This document shows positions 42,815 through 52,635 of a stretch of DNA of 64,000 bases, piece after piece. Within the stretch, counting starts at the first letter, position 1. Every line of letters begins with the position of its first letter. The stretch is from Flavobacterium solisilvae (GTDB taxonomy: Bacteria; Bacteroidota; Bacteroidia; Flavobacteriales; Flavobacteriaceae). Made by a program: the position numbers and the translations under genes. The DNA is taken from positions 18,584 through 82,583 of the forward strand of contig NZ_JAAMPT010000199.1 of assembly GCF_012911605.1 (NCBI RefSeq), given 5' to 3'. A model generated the notes under the pieces. It was not told where the DNA came from. It made no database searches and saw only the letters and a program-made list of their open reading frames with translations.

Positions 42815-43729
42815 ATGAAATTAAATTATTTTTTACTGGTCTTTTTATTGAATTTTTTTACTGTCTTTTCCCAAAATAACTTCGATAATTTTTTCAAACC
42901 TTCCGATAGTTTACATAAAAAACGATTGAATACCGTTATTGTTTCTGAAGCGGTCATTGGTTCAGCGACTTTGATTGCTTTAAATCAAGCTTGGTATGCC
43001 GATTATCCGCGTTCTGATTTTCATTTTATTAACGATAATGCCGAATGGTTGCAAATGGACAAAGCTGGACATGTTTTTTCGGCTTATCATTTGGGAAGTT
43101 TTGGTGCCAATGCTTTGAAATGGTCTGGTGCCGATAAAAAATCACAACTACTTTATGGTTCAACATTAGGATTAACGTTTCTAACTGCGGTTGAGGTTTT
43201 CGATGGATTTTCGGCAAATTGGGGTGCATCGCTTGGAGATGTTGCAGCCAATGTTTCGGGAACAGCATTGTTTGTTTCACAAGAATTACTTTGGGATGAA
43301 CAGCGAATTGTACCGAAGTTTTCTTTTCACACAACGCCTTATGCATCCTCAAGACCAAATGTTTTAGGCAGTTCTTTTTCGGAACAAATCTTGAAAGATT
43401 ACAACGGTCAAACCTATTGGTTATCCGCAAATATTCATTCGTTTTTTAAATCTTCAAAAGTGGTTCCAAAATGGCTAAACGTTGCTGTTGGTTATGGAGC
43501 AGAAGGCATGATTACTGGTAAAGATGAGTTTGTTAACACTGTTTTTCTTCCAACTGATAAAAGATACCGACAATTTTACTTGAGTTTGGACGTTGATTTG
43601 ACCAAAATTGAGACAAAATCTCATTTTATTAAGACAATTTTAACAGTTTTTAACACCATTAAAATTCCCGCTCCAACGTTTGAAATCAAGGGTTTAGGCG
43701 GAACGAAATTTCATTGGGTGTATTTTTAA
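42815..43729 (+). CDS. DUF2279-type exported protein
   Basis: The start is ATG 42815; the frame begins one codon earlier at a TTG. The 304-residue product has a signal peptide (LNYFLLVFLLNFFTVFSQ). The mature part has several moderately hydrophobic segments (VIVSEAVIGSATLIALNQAW, QLLYGSTLGLTFLTAVEVFDGFS) with conserved-looking DKAGHVFSAYHLGSFGANAL and WGASLGDVAANVSG. These fit the uncharacterised DUF2279 family of Bacteroidetes envelope proteins. It ends in an aromatic residue (HWVYF), which would suit an outer-membrane location. Function unknown. Confidence 0.75.
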   Translation: MKLNYFLLVFLLNFFTVFSQNNFDNFFKPSDSLHKKRLNTVIVSEAVIGSATLIALNQAWYADYPRSDFHFINDNAEWLQMDKAGHVFSAYHLGSFGANALKWSGADKKSQLLYGSTLGLTFLTAVEVFDGFSANWGASLGDVAANVSGTALFVSQELLWDEQRIVPKFSFHTTPYASSRPNVLGSSFSEQILKDYNGQTYWLSANIHSFFKSSKVVPKWLNVAVGYGAEGMITGKDEFVNTVFLPTDKRYRQFYLSLDVDLTKIETKSHFIKTILTVFNTIKIPAPTFEIKGLGGTKFHWVYF

Positions 43730-43762
43730 GTGGTTGATATTCAGATTTATATTTTTTAGTTG

Positions 43763-43770
43763 TATCTTTG
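43763..43770 (+). promoter_or_regulatory. -7 box TATCTTTG upstream of a glucosaminidase-like gene
   Basis: TATCTTTG matches TAnnTTTG. A TTG at 43734-43736 is 26 nt away, slightly longer than usual. The predicted leader to ATG 43817 is about 40 nt. Confidence 0.45.
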
Positions 43771-43816
43771 CGCCAGAAATTTCATGTCGGTGACAGCGCT
43801 TGAGAAATTAAATTTG

Positions 43817-44452
43817 ATGATAAAAAAAGGTATATTTTACACCTCTATCCTACTAACAGTTGCTTTTATAAGTTCAGGTTTTAAACCTCATAATTCCCAA
43901 ATCTCAGACTGGTTTTTTGCTGATAATGACGAAGGATTACTTTATGTGTTTCCGTCGCAGAAAAGCGATGATTATACTAATTTAAACGTTCCGTTTACCG
44001 GCAAGTTTTTTATTGGCTACAAAGAGGCTATCGCTTTTAAAGAATCACAAGGGAAATACCATAAAGTCAATACGCTTGGCTATTTAGGTAAGTATCAGTT
44101 TGGTTCAGAAACGCTTAAATCTATTGGTGTTAACGATAGTTTGCACTTTTTGAACAATCCAAAACTTCAAGAAAAAGCATTTGTTACCTTGCTTTCTAAG
44201 AACAAATACGAACTGCGAGATTACATTACTAAATATGAAGGTAAAGTAATTAACGGCATAAAAATCACCGAATCGGGGATTTTAGCTGCAGCACATCTTG
44301 GTGGTATTGGTTCGGTTAAAAAATTCTTTAAAACCAATGGCGCAAGAGTGAAAAAAGATGCTTATGGAACTTCAATCCAAAAGTACTTGCGTGATTTTGC
44401 TGGTTATGAAACTCATACAATTCCTGCAGTTAAGAACGCGAAGGTGAAGTAG
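43817..44452 (+). CDS. Exported lysozyme-like/peptidoglycan-associated protein
   Basis: I chose ATG 43817, where a signal peptide begins (GIFYTSILLTVAFISSGF). A longer frame from 43760 overlaps the -7 box. The 211-residue product contains KEAIAFKESQGKYHKVNTLG, then YLGKYQFGSETLKSIGV. This resembles the glutamate-containing active-site region of lysozyme-like transglycosylases found in Bacteroidetes 'peptidoglycan-binding' proteins. The C-terminus has GILAAAHLGGIGSVKKFF, also typical. It probably cuts or binds murein in the periplasm. Convergent with the barrel gene 12 bp downstream. Confidence 0.75.
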   Translation: MIKKGIFYTSILLTVAFISSGFKPHNSQISDWFFADNDEGLLYVFPSQKSDDYTNLNVPFTGKFFIGYKEAIAFKESQGKYHKVNTLGYLGKYQFGSETLKSIGVNDSLHFLNNPKLQEKAFVTLLSKNKYELRDYITKYEGKVINGIKITESGILAAAHLGGIGSVKKFFKTNGARVKKDAYGTSIQKYLRDFAGYETHTIPAVKNAKVK

Positions 44453-44464
44453 TTGTCACAAAAC

Positions 44465-47119
44465 TTAAAATCGATACTCCATTTTTAGTAATACATATCT
44501 TGGTTGTAATCGATATTCGGTTTTAGAAATGCTAATGTCGTTGATGCTATAATTTCTAAATGTTTTGGTATTAAAGAGATTGTTGCCAGAAAGAGAAAAG
44601 GTTAGTTTATTTTCTTTTACAATATAACGAGTTTCTAAATCAAGGAAATAGTATTTGTTGTTTTCTCGGTCTAAATTACCAAAAAAGTAGCGTTCAGTTT
44701 GTAATTGAACATTGAATTTTGGGTTGAAAATAAAAGATAAATCCAGAAAACTCATATTGTTGGTAAACGAGTTTTCGATAGTTGTTTTTACTTGATTATA
44801 ATTCCATTTTGAACCTAAATGATAATTAAAAAATCCTTTAAAACCCGAACGCAATTCTAATCCATAATCAGCATTCAGGTTTTTTATTTCCCTTAAATTA
44901 GAATTGTTAACTATGTTTTTAGAATTGGTTTTTGTCGTTCCAAGATTGATTTTTAAATTGGATTTGATGGTTTTAAAATAGTAATCAATAGTTGTTGAAA
45001 TTGATAAAAACTCACGGTCTTTTAGGATAATTTTTTCCGATTGTGAGTAGTTTTGAGCAATAACGGAATTTGTGCTGTAAAAATCATTGCTTTTGGAATA
45101 CATCATAAAAGTATTGGCAAAAAAGCGATCACCCCAATTTCCGAAGGTGTAATTTAAAATAGCGCTTGATGAATTCAATTGATTAAATTCGTCTAATCCT
45201 TTTGAAAACGAGCGGAAACCTGTTTGTACAAAACCTGAATAAACATCTAAAACACTTGTGTTTGTTGTAGTATAAGAATAGGATGTTACGAGTTTGTTTT
45301 TCTTATTAATTTCCCAATCTAAGCCAATTTTTGGAACAATAAAGAAAGGATTTTGATTGGATTTTAGCCCAAAGTTTTCTGTTTGATTGAATAAATGATG
45401 AAAATCAGATTGTGTGACTAAAGTATATTTGCCGAGCTTAAAACGGTACTTTGTAGAAAAGTATAAATCATTCGAGGTATAAGTCAATCTGTTTTGATAA
45501 TCATCAGGAAAAACAAGAGAATTATCGTTGTTTAACAATTGAAAGCGAGTGTCTAAATTGTCTATTCGTAATTGATTTCCAAGTTTAATTTCCAGTAAGT
45601 CGCCGTTTTTCTTTTTGTCTAAAATATGAGCTTCAACTCCTGCAAATTGCATTTTATTTTGGCTGTATTGCTTGGTGTTAGTAGCATTTTCTGGGAATAA
45701 ATCTTCAAAAATAAACTGATTTATAGAATAGTTTTGAGGTGTTTTTTCGCTAATATATCTACCCGAAAGAAGGAAAACTTTGTTTTCTTTGAATTTATTG
45801 GTAAAAACAATTTTTTGGTCAAACAACTGATTGTTGTTTTTTAATTTTTCATTCAGTAAGTCGTTATTAAATAATAGATTACTTCTGTTTTTTTCGTTGG
45901 TTTTGTTAAATTTTCCAGTGTATTCCAGTGTTTTGTTTTTTGATATATCATAAATCAAATCAATTTTTCCAAAACCTGTAATTTGAGTTTTTCTGCCAAT
46001 GAAATCTTCTGTGTTTTCAAAAGATGTTGTTCCGATGGAAAAGGATTGAAAACTGTTTCTGAAAAAGTCATTTTCATCAGTATTTAAAAACCCGAGTGTT
46101 TTTAGTTTTACTTTTGGAGAAAGTGTGAAGATACTATTCAAAGATAACATTTCGGCATTATTGAAATTCACTCTTTTGGGTTTAAGATTGGGTTTGTCCA
46201 TTCCTATACTTAATAGAGTAGAAGCTGATTGGTCATCGCCAATGCTTGCTGGTTCGTTAAAACGATATGGACGAATTAAATGGTTAACATCTCCAGTTGC
46301 ATCATAGCCAATATTGTTGAGGTTGGTTAAAAAATAGTATTTGGATTTTTTACCAAAGTTCATCAAGTTTCCTTTTACTTCATATCGATTTTCAGAAAAT
46401 AATCCGTAGCCCAAAGTTGTATTTCCAAACCATTGTCGTTTATAATCTTCTTTTAAGGTTAAGTTAAGCGCAACTTTATCGCTGTTTTCAATTCCTTTTA
46501 AGTGTTTGTTGTTGGAATAATGTTGGTATAATTCAACTTTTTCGATTGGATTTACGGGCATATTTTTAGTAAGTAGTTTGTATCCTTTTTCAAACATGTC
46601 ATCGCCGTCGATCATTACTTTTTCAATCTCTTGATTACCTACTTTTATTGTTCCATTATCATCAATATTTAATCCAGGTATTTTTTTTAGTAAGTCTTCA
46701 ACCACTTGTTCATTACCTTGTAGAAATGCAGAAGTTAAAAAAGTTATGGTATCTTTTTTTATAGTTATTGGCTTTTCAGCATGAATGATAACTTCGTTAA
46801 GTTCGGTAGTTTTTGATTTTAATGTAAAATCAAAAATTTTATTTTCGTTGTTATTGATGATGATGTTAACTTTTTTTTGTTCAAACCCCATTGAGTTTGC
46901 CGATAAAATAAATTCACCTTTTTTATCAGTGTTTAATGAATATTTTCCAAAAGCATCAGAGTAAGTATAAGCAATAATTTTTTCCGAATTATCTTTTAGG
47001 ATAATGCTAGCCGAAGGAATGGTTTCGGATTTTTCATTCTTAACAACTCCAGTGATTTTGTTTTGAGAATGAACCGATAAAAATAGTAGCGTAAAGATAA
47101 AAGTGATGGTTATTTTCAT
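44465..47119 (-). CDS. CarboxypepD_reg outer-membrane beta-barrel protein (cassette 1)
   Basis: I chose ATG 47119, which overlaps the GLPGLI stop as ATGA; three more upstream codons are possible. The 884-residue protein has a signal peptide (ITITFIFTLLFLSVHSQ), a CarboxypepD_reg-like beta-sandwich (KITGVVKNEKSETIPSASII), a plug-like region (VVEDLLKKIPGLNIDDNGTI, MIDGDDMFEKGY) and a C-terminal barrel of about 650 residues ending RYVLLKMEYRF. It is a TonB-dependent-receptor relative, but I see no clear TonB box. It is paralogous to 49224-51899 and lies last in cassette 1. Probably imports or binds a ligand at the outer membrane. Confidence 0.88.
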   Translation of the reverse strand: MKITITFIFTLLFLSVHSQNKITGVVKNEKSETIPSASIILKDNSEKIIAYTYSDAFGKYSLNTDKKGEFILSANSMGFEQKKVNIIINNNENKIFDFTLKSKTTELNEVIIHAEKPITIKKDTITFLTSAFLQGNEQVVEDLLKKIPGLNIDDNGTIKVGNQEIEKVMIDGDDMFEKGYKLLTKNMPVNPIEKVELYQHYSNNKHLKGIENSDKVALNLTLKEDYKRQWFGNTTLGYGLFSENRYEVKGNLMNFGKKSKYYFLTNLNNIGYDATGDVNHLIRPYRFNEPASIGDDQSASTLLSIGMDKPNLKPKRVNFNNAEMLSLNSIFTLSPKVKLKTLGFLNTDENDFFRNSFQSFSIGTTSFENTEDFIGRKTQITGFGKIDLIYDISKNKTLEYTGKFNKTNEKNRSNLLFNNDLLNEKLKNNNQLFDQKIVFTNKFKENKVFLLSGRYISEKTPQNYSINQFIFEDLFPENATNTKQYSQNKMQFAGVEAHILDKKKNGDLLEIKLGNQLRIDNLDTRFQLLNNDNSLVFPDDYQNRLTYTSNDLYFSTKYRFKLGKYTLVTQSDFHHLFNQTENFGLKSNQNPFFIVPKIGLDWEINKKNKLVTSYSYTTTNTSVLDVYSGFVQTGFRSFSKGLDEFNQLNSSSAILNYTFGNWGDRFFANTFMMYSKSNDFYSTNSVIAQNYSQSEKIILKDREFLSISTTIDYYFKTIKSNLKINLGTTKTNSKNIVNNSNLREIKNLNADYGLELRSGFKGFFNYHLGSKWNYNQVKTTIENSFTNNMSFLDLSFIFNPKFNVQLQTERYFFGNLDRENNKYYFLDLETRYIVKENKLTFSLSGNNLFNTKTFRNYSINDISISKTEYRLQPRYVLLKMEYRF

Positions 47120-47862
47120 TCTTCCCATTCAAATTTTATTTCTCTTCCGCCAGTAGTTTCGGTTTTTAAAATTTTAGCACCTCTTTCAACATATTTTAAA
47201 ATCATTTGATTAGCCATTTCATTTTTAGATTTTTCATTTTCTTTTATAAATTCTTCTAACGAAATTTTTTTTATATGAGGTTCTGCTTCTATGTTAGTCT
47301 CAGTTTCACTGGTTGCAACTTTTGTTGCTGTCCACGAAAAAGAATTGGTTTCATCATAAGCTTCCAAAATTGCTCCTGGCAAATTATTAAATTTCCATGG
47401 ACCAATGTCTATAGGTATCTGTAAAGTGAACCAAGCATAGTAATTCCTTCCTCTGAAAGTAGTACTGGCTTTATAACAGATATAGTTTGAAACTTTTTTA
47501 GTCTCATCACTGATATTCCAGTTCATTTTTTGAAAAGGTTCAAAATAAATAATTTTCTTATCTTTTATATAATCAATGTTTAATAAAGTGTCTTTTACTT
47601 TGTTATATAGTTGATATCTAGGTTTTTTTTCGGTGTTGTTACCCAAAAATACTTGGTTTCTATATGATCCATCTTCGTCCATTTTTTCTTCATCTGATTT
47701 TTTTTCGTTTTGAATTTCTACATAAAAAGAATTTGCAGCATTATTGAAAGTTAATGTTCCTTTTCTGTTCAGAAAGTTTAGAGTAACATTATATTCTATC
47801 GAATAAGTTTGTGAAAATGTAAGTAATGGAACTATTGATATGATAAAGATTGTTTTTTTCAT
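47116..47862 (-). CDS. GLPGLI-family protein (cassette 1)
   Basis: This 248-residue exported protein has a signal peptide (IFIISIVPLLTFSQ). It shows the family core NYICYKASTTFRGRNYYAWF, then IDIGPWKFNNLPGAILEAYD, in which the name-giving motif is degenerate (NLPGAI for GLPGLI). The family (TIGR01200/Porph_ging) is secreted, restricted to Bacteroidetes as far as I know, and of unknown function. The stop codon overlaps the start of the barrel gene by 4 bp (ATGA), implying coupled translation and joint action. It is separated from the upstream small secreted protein gene by a perfect hairpin. Confidence 0.9.
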   Translation of the reverse strand: MKKTIFIISIVPLLTFSQTYSIEYNVTLNFLNRKGTLTFNNAANSFYVEIQNEKKSDEEKMDEDGSYRNQVFLGNNTEKKPRYQLYNKVKDTLLNIDYIKDKKIIYFEPFQKMNWNISDETKKVSNYICYKASTTFRGRNYYAWFTLQIPIDIGPWKFNNLPGAILEAYDETNSFSWTATKVATSETETNIEAEPHIKKISLEEFIKENEKSKNEMANQMILKYVERGAKILKTETTGGREIKFEWEE

Positions 47863-47877
47863 AAAACTAAAGACATA

Positions 47878-47910
47878 ATGAACTCTAGTTTTTTAGTAAC
47901 TAGAGTTCAT
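47878..47910. other. Perfect 13-bp hairpin between small secreted protein and GLPGLI gene (cassette 1)
   Basis: ATGAACTCTAGTT (47878-47890) and AACTAGAGTTCAT (47898-47910) are perfectly complementary around a 7-nt loop. It starts 10 nt after the stop of the 97-residue protein and ends 16 nt before the GLPGLI start. No U-tract follows in the minus direction, so partial termination or RNA processing is more likely than full termination. Confidence 0.7.
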
Positions 47911-47919
47911 AGTTAAAAA

Positions 47920-48213
47920 TTATCCTAGAATTTCTTTACAGCTTTTGCCTTCAACTAGTACATAAATTGTTTGACTAGTTCCATCCTCAAATTGAAATGT
48001 AATTTTGAGGAGACAATCAACAACTTTAGTTTTATTATCAGAGTTAAAATTCGTGTCTTTAAAAATTATAGAATAGTCTGTGGAATAAGTGTCTAAAGAA
48101 GCAATTAATTCAGTAGCTTCTTTGTAATCAATTTTTTTTAATTGGTTTTGACTGTTTGCAAAAGCAAACGAACCGATTAGCATAAATGCTAAAGAAAACA
48201 TTATTTTTTTCAT
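47920..48213 (-). CDS. Small secreted protein, 97 residues (cassette 1)
   Basis: A signal peptide (IMFSLAFMLIGSFAFAN) is followed by about 78 mature residues: an acidic/polar helix (KIDYKEATELIASLD), then strands with two cysteines (VVDCLLKITFQF and GKSCKEILG). The spacing would allow one disulfide. I recognise no family. It is the first gene of cassette 1 (small protein, hairpin, GLPGLI, barrel) and has a leader hairpin. It may be the ligand or substrate handled by the GLPGLI/barrel pair, by inference from gene order only. Confidence 0.75.
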   Translation of the reverse strand: MKKIMFSLAFMLIGSFAFANSQNQLKKIDYKEATELIASLDTYSTDYSIIFKDTNFNSDNKTKVVDCLLKITFQFEDGTSQTIYVLVEGKSCKEILG

Positions 48214-48238
48214 CGTTATTATATTATTTTACACAATT

Positions 48239-48267
48239 AAGGACTTGTGTGGTTAGATTTCGTCCTT
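48239..48267 (-). promoter_or_regulatory. Leader hairpin of the 97-residue secreted protein gene
   Basis: AAGGAC (48239-48244) pairs with GTCCTT (48262-48267). The stretch 48250-48263 (TGGTTAGATTTCGT) resembles 53001-53014 and 7264-7277. The hairpin ends 25 nt before the start codon on the minus strand. Confidence 0.45.
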
Positions 48268-48378
48268 TTGCTATTTTATTGTGTGAGCGACACTAGTTTA
48301 TTTTTATGTTTGGGTAATAAACAAATCCCTCAATTATTGGCCAAATAATATTTTTTCTTTAGAATAGGTAATTTGTGA

Positions 48379-49122
48379 TTATTCTTCCCATTCATATACT
48401 AATTCAAGACCTCGCCTTGGATTTTTAGGAACACTTGCTTCTGCGCCTCGAGGTAATACTCTTTTAACACGAGATCTTAGTTCATCCATATATTCTTTAA
48501 CTTTGAAGACATATTCTTTTATGCTGATGGATGAATATTTTTTGTATGGTATTACTATGTTTTCTTTTGCTGGTATTTCAATTTTATTACATTTCCAGAT
48601 AAATGTTTTGGTGTTGTCGTGTATTTCAATAATTAAACCAGGTAATCCGCTAAATTTCCACGGTCCAAAAAAAGTAGGGATGTCTTCATAATACCAAGCT
48701 GTATATTCTCTTCCTCTGAATTTTGTTGTCGCTTTTTTACAAATATAGTTTCCAATCTTTTTTTCGTCATTAAAATCTAACTTCCAGTTAAAATTGGGAA
48801 TCTTTTCATTAATTTTTAATATTTTGTTGTCTTCTATTAAATTGTAGGTTGCAAGTGTGTCTTTTGTCTTGTTAGTTTGTTGATATATATCGATTAGACC
48901 ACCTATAAAAATGGAGTTGCCTTTAAATTCGGGTTCATTTTCTTGTTCTCCGAAAAAAGTTTTAAATATTGACTCTGTATCATTAAAAATTAGAACAGCT
49001 TTTACCTCTTTATAAATGGAGTTATCTGTAAAATCGTATTCAACATAGATATTATCACTTTTTTGAGAGTAGGATAAATTTACGAATATGATTATGCTTG
49101 TTATTATCTTTTTGATATTCAT
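48379..49122 (-). CDS. GLPGLI-family protein (third copy, end of cassette 2)
   Basis: This 247-residue exported protein has a signal peptide (KIITSIIIFVNLSYSQ). The core is canonical: NYICKKATTKFRGREYTAWY, then FFGPWKFSGLPGLIIEIHD, an exact GLPGLI motif. The C-terminus has PRGAEASVPKNPRRGLELVYEWEE, very like the end of the cassette-1 member (EIKFEWEE), so these two are probably close paralogues. It is 101 bp downstream of barrel 2 and 165 bp upstream of the 97-residue protein gene. It has no barrel gene of its own. Confidence 0.9.
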   Translation of the reverse strand: MNIKKIITSIIIFVNLSYSQKSDNIYVEYDFTDNSIYKEVKAVLIFNDTESIFKTFFGEQENEPEFKGNSIFIGGLIDIYQQTNKTKDTLATYNLIEDNKILKINEKIPNFNWKLDFNDEKKIGNYICKKATTKFRGREYTAWYYEDIPTFFGPWKFSGLPGLIIEIHDNTKTFIWKCNKIEIPAKENIVIPYKKYSSISIKEYVFKVKEYMDELRSRVKRVLPRGAEASVPKNPRRGLELVYEWEE

Positions 49123-49223
49123 ATTTAGTTTTGATTTTAATTAACCGTTCTTACTAATTACAACTTATAACTCACAGAAAACAGAATTACTCGAGGTAAA
49201 ACAAAAGTTCGTCGTTTGTTGAA

Positions 49224-51899
49224 TTAAAACTTAAAGCTAATACTTGCCAAAACATAACGTCTAATAAGATTTTGTGATATTATTGCGGTTTCATAATCAG
49301 TTTTGGAAGATATATTAAAAGATTTTTCATTAATTAAATTTTTTCCTGTTAGGTTATATTCTATTTTTCTACTTTTATTTTGGTAACTGATATCGGTGTT
49401 TAAGAACCAGTAATTATTATTTGTTTTTAAATCGGTTAATAAAAAGTTTACAGAACTATTGATTTTGAAACGATTATTATCGTTGAAAGTTATTTTAAAA
49501 CTTTGATTTAAACTATTTAGAGTGTTTTTATTTGAATTTTCTAAATCGTACTCGGTTGACAGAAATATACTTTTTGCTTCAGAATATATGGTTTTGGTTA
49601 TTTTTTTTCTAATCGTTAATTCTAGATATAAATTTTTACTTATTACATTTCTTAAATCTGAATTATTGATAATATTTTTAAAATAATTAATATCATAATT
49701 AACGTCAAAATCTATAGTAGTTTTGAGAGCATGAATATAATTTACGGTTAATAAGTTAAAAACGTAACTATCGCTTTTTGAGTTCAAAAGAAAAGAATTA
49801 GTAGTTGTCGTATTTGTGTTGATTTGAAAATCTGAAAAGTAATTGTTTTTGTTTAAAAAATAATTGGTAACAAGCATGATACGATTCAGATTGAACATGT
49901 TTGAAAAATTATACCCTAAACTGAAATGATGTGTTTTTAGAAAGTCTAAGTTGGAAGTATTGTTAATGAAATTTCTAAAATTTGTTTGTACTAATCCTTC
50001 GAAAAGATTGGTTTCATTTGGAGCAATTTGATTAAAATTATAACCATAAAATAGAGAAGATTTTTTGGTTATTTTATGTAAAAACTTCAGTTTGGGTAAA
50101 GTTAAAAACTGAGATTTTTTTTGTAAGGTATTAGTTGTATTGTTCTCAAAAATCAAATTAAAATAATGTAATTCTAATCCTACTTCAAAAGAGTATTTAT
50201 TTTTGGTGAATTTTGCAGAAAATTTTGAAAAAGTATTTATGGATTTGTAAAAATTATCGTTTAAATAGTTATTTGGTTGATGAATAACTTCGTTTTCAAA
50301 AAGTTTTAAGGAAGATAATAATGAAGTTCCTGAATAATTACTGCCAGTTAATACAGACCAATTATAATTTTTAATTTTTCCATAAAAATCAAATGTAATG
50401 AAAAGAACTTCTTTAGAAAAATTACTTTTTTGGATATTTTTATCTATTTCAAGTAACAAGTTTTCATAAATATTTGTTCCAGGAGTTCCTATATAATTTT
50501 GAGGAGCTTTACTTTTTGAATATAAAACAGAAGTAGTAAAAACATTTTTTTCATTTATTAATTTTGAGTAATTTAAATTATGCTTTGTAAAAAATGAATC
50601 TCCATTCACACTGTTTTTTTGGGTTGTATTGTTGTTTGTGGTGATTGAATTGAAATCATTTTTGTGTATATTTAAAATTCCAATATATTCCCAGTTCTGT
50701 TTTTTTGAGTTTTTATTAATTAATTGAAAATTAGCATTAAAATAACTCGGTTTTTTTATAGCACTCTCTGTTTGATTAACTTCAAATGCTGAATTTGTAT
50801 CCGAATAATTTGTGATTGTTTCAGTTATCCTAGAGTTTCTGTCTGAATAAAATCCTAAATTTATTCGCGAGACAACTTTATTAGAAATTTTAAATAGTGA
50901 ATTGAAACTTGTGTAAATGTTATTATTTATGTTGCTGAATTGATTGTCAATAGCAGAAGAAAAATCACCTTGTTTAATTAATTCCTTAGCATAGAAATTA
51001 TTATCTGTTAATCGTTCCGTTGAGAGTACTTCTGTATCAAGATTGTGGTTACTTCTGTTTTTACCTATTGAGTTATAGCTAATTAAACCAAAACTTTTAA
51101 TTTTTTTGTTGATAATTAAGCCAGTTGAATTAATGTCATAACGGTCAGTTATACCATAACCCATATCAATATTGCCTGAAAAATCTGTTTTTCCTTTTCT
51201 CATTTTAATGTTTAAAACCACTTCTTTAGAGTCTTTTATTCCTTTCAGTAATGGATTTTCATGATAGTCTTCAATTCCTTGAATTTTATCAACTAAATCG
51301 ACATTTATGTTTTTTGAACCAATTGTATATTGAGCACTAAATAAATCATCACCATCCAAAAGCATTTTTTTAATAGTCATGCCTTTGAATCTGATTTCCC
51401 CATTTTCAGAAACTTTTATTCCAGGAAGTTTTTTTAATAAATCTTCAATAACTTTTTCCGAGCCATCTTTAAACGAATTTGGATTGTAGGTTGTGGTATC
51501 ACCTATAATCGTTATTGGTTTTTCTTTTGCCAATACAATTACTTCCTTTAGCGAAGTGATTTTTTCTTGTAAGTTAAAATTTAAAACTATTGCCTCTTTT
51601 TTTTCTAAGGGAAGAACAAGTAATTTTTCCTCTGAATTATATCCTGGTGAAGTTACCGCCACTATCAATGTATCTATATTGGTTGGGATTTTTATTTCAT
51701 AAAAACCGTTTTCGTCTGAGATTGTGTGTTTTAGAATTATATTGATAGATTTTTTATTTTTTATAAATACATTGGCAAAAGGAACTGTTCCTGATTTTGT
51801 AAAAACAGTGCCTTTTATAGTTTGAGCATTGCCTTTATAAATTAAGGCAAAAAGTATAAAAAAATAGAAAACTAAACGGAAAAAAGGTCTATTTAGCAT
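49224..51899 (-). CDS. CarboxypepD_reg outer-membrane beta-barrel protein (cassette 2)
   Basis: This 891-residue protein has a signal peptide (LVFYFFILFALIYKGNAQ), a CarboxypepD_reg-like domain (TIKGTVFTKSGTVPFANVFI), a plug-like segment (KVIEDLLKKLPGIKVSENG, then MLLDGDDLFSAQY) and a long Asn/Lys/Ser-rich barrel ending VLASISFKF. The plug motif closely parallels that of 44465-47119, so they are paralogues. It overlaps the preceding GLPGLI gene by 11 bp (start at 51899, GLPGLI stop at 51889). The coding sequence is very AT-rich and Asn-rich compared with housekeeping neighbours. No TonB box seen. Confidence 0.88.
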   Translation of the reverse strand: MLNRPFFRLVFYFFILFALIYKGNAQTIKGTVFTKSGTVPFANVFIKNKKSINIILKHTISDENGFYEIKIPTNIDTLIVAVTSPGYNSEEKLLVLPLEKKEAIVLNFNLQEKITSLKEVIVLAKEKPITIIGDTTTYNPNSFKDGSEKVIEDLLKKLPGIKVSENGEIRFKGMTIKKMLLDGDDLFSAQYTIGSKNINVDLVDKIQGIEDYHENPLLKGIKDSKEVVLNIKMRKGKTDFSGNIDMGYGITDRYDINSTGLIINKKIKSFGLISYNSIGKNRSNHNLDTEVLSTERLTDNNFYAKELIKQGDFSSAIDNQFSNINNNIYTSFNSLFKISNKVVSRINLGFYSDRNSRITETITNYSDTNSAFEVNQTESAIKKPSYFNANFQLINKNSKKQNWEYIGILNIHKNDFNSITTNNNTTQKNSVNGDSFFTKHNLNYSKLINEKNVFTTSVLYSKSKAPQNYIGTPGTNIYENLLLEIDKNIQKSNFSKEVLFITFDFYGKIKNYNWSVLTGSNYSGTSLLSSLKLFENEVIHQPNNYLNDNFYKSINTFSKFSAKFTKNKYSFEVGLELHYFNLIFENNTTNTLQKKSQFLTLPKLKFLHKITKKSSLFYGYNFNQIAPNETNLFEGLVQTNFRNFINNTSNLDFLKTHHFSLGYNFSNMFNLNRIMLVTNYFLNKNNYFSDFQINTNTTTTNSFLLNSKSDSYVFNLLTVNYIHALKTTIDFDVNYDINYFKNIINNSDLRNVISKNLYLELTIRKKITKTIYSEAKSIFLSTEYDLENSNKNTLNSLNQSFKITFNDNNRFKINSSVNFLLTDLKTNNNYWFLNTDISYQNKSRKIEYNLTGKNLINEKSFNISSKTDYETAIISQNLIRRYVLASISFKF

Positions 51900-52614
51900 A
51901 AATTTCTATAAATCTATTTGGTATAGAAACAGAAACATTTTCATCGGGTTGATAATTTTTTACCTTATCAAACTTTAATTGATATAATTTAATTGAATCT
52001 TCATAGGAGATGAATTTTTTTACATCTTTAAATGGGTAGACTATTTTGTCCTTATCTATAGAAATTTCATGTGCTGTAATTTTAACGGCTCCATCTTCTG
52101 AAATAACTTCTAAGATTATTCCGGGCAAACCTTGAAACTTAAAAGGACCATCGGCATAGGGAATATCTTTGAGAAAATATGCTTTAAATTTTCTGCCTCT
52201 GAAATCACAAATTGCTTCTTGACAATTATAGTTCATAACCTCCTTGAAATTGCCTGTAATTTCCCAATCTATTTTATATGTAGTATCTTTGATAACATTA
52301 CTCATGTCTATATTTCTGTCTTTATATAAGATAATTTTATCTACTAAATTTTTACTGTAATTATAAATAAAATCATTCTTTTCAAAGGTCATTACATCAC
52401 CGTCCATTAAAACTAATGTAGTGTCAATGTTTCTTTCAGAATATAAACTTGTTTTGCCATCAGTGATTAAAGTTCCTATTTTAAAATCAACTGCTCCATA
52501 TGGATTTTTTGAATCGTCAAGTGAAGAAGAATAGTTAATAGTAATAATATTGTTTTGCGCAAATAAAGCAATAAAATTAAATATCAAAATTATTGTTAAT
52601 GGTTTTTTTTTCAT
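51889..52614 (-). CDS. GLPGLI-family protein (cassette 2)
   Basis: I chose ATG 52614, where a signal peptide begins (PLTIILIFNFIALFAQ). The frame runs 18 codons further up, through an A-rich tract and into the hairpin at 52636-52665. The 241-residue product has NYNCQEAICDFRGRKFKAYF, then GPFKFQGLPGIILEVISED, with an extra cysteine (AICDF) that the other two copies lack. Its last codons overlap the barrel-2 start by 11 bp. It is separated from the four-cysteine small protein by a perfect hairpin. Confidence 0.88.
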   Translation of the reverse strand: MKKKPLTIILIFNFIALFAQNNIITINYSSSLDDSKNPYGAVDFKIGTLITDGKTSLYSERNIDTTLVLMDGDVMTFEKNDFIYNYSKNLVDKIILYKDRNIDMSNVIKDTTYKIDWEITGNFKEVMNYNCQEAICDFRGRKFKAYFLKDIPYADGPFKFQGLPGIILEVISEDGAVKITAHEISIDKDKIVYPFKDVKKFISYEDSIKLYQLKFDKVKNYQPDENVSVSIPNRFIEIYAK

Positions 52615-52635
52615 TTTTTCATTTTTTTTTTTTGA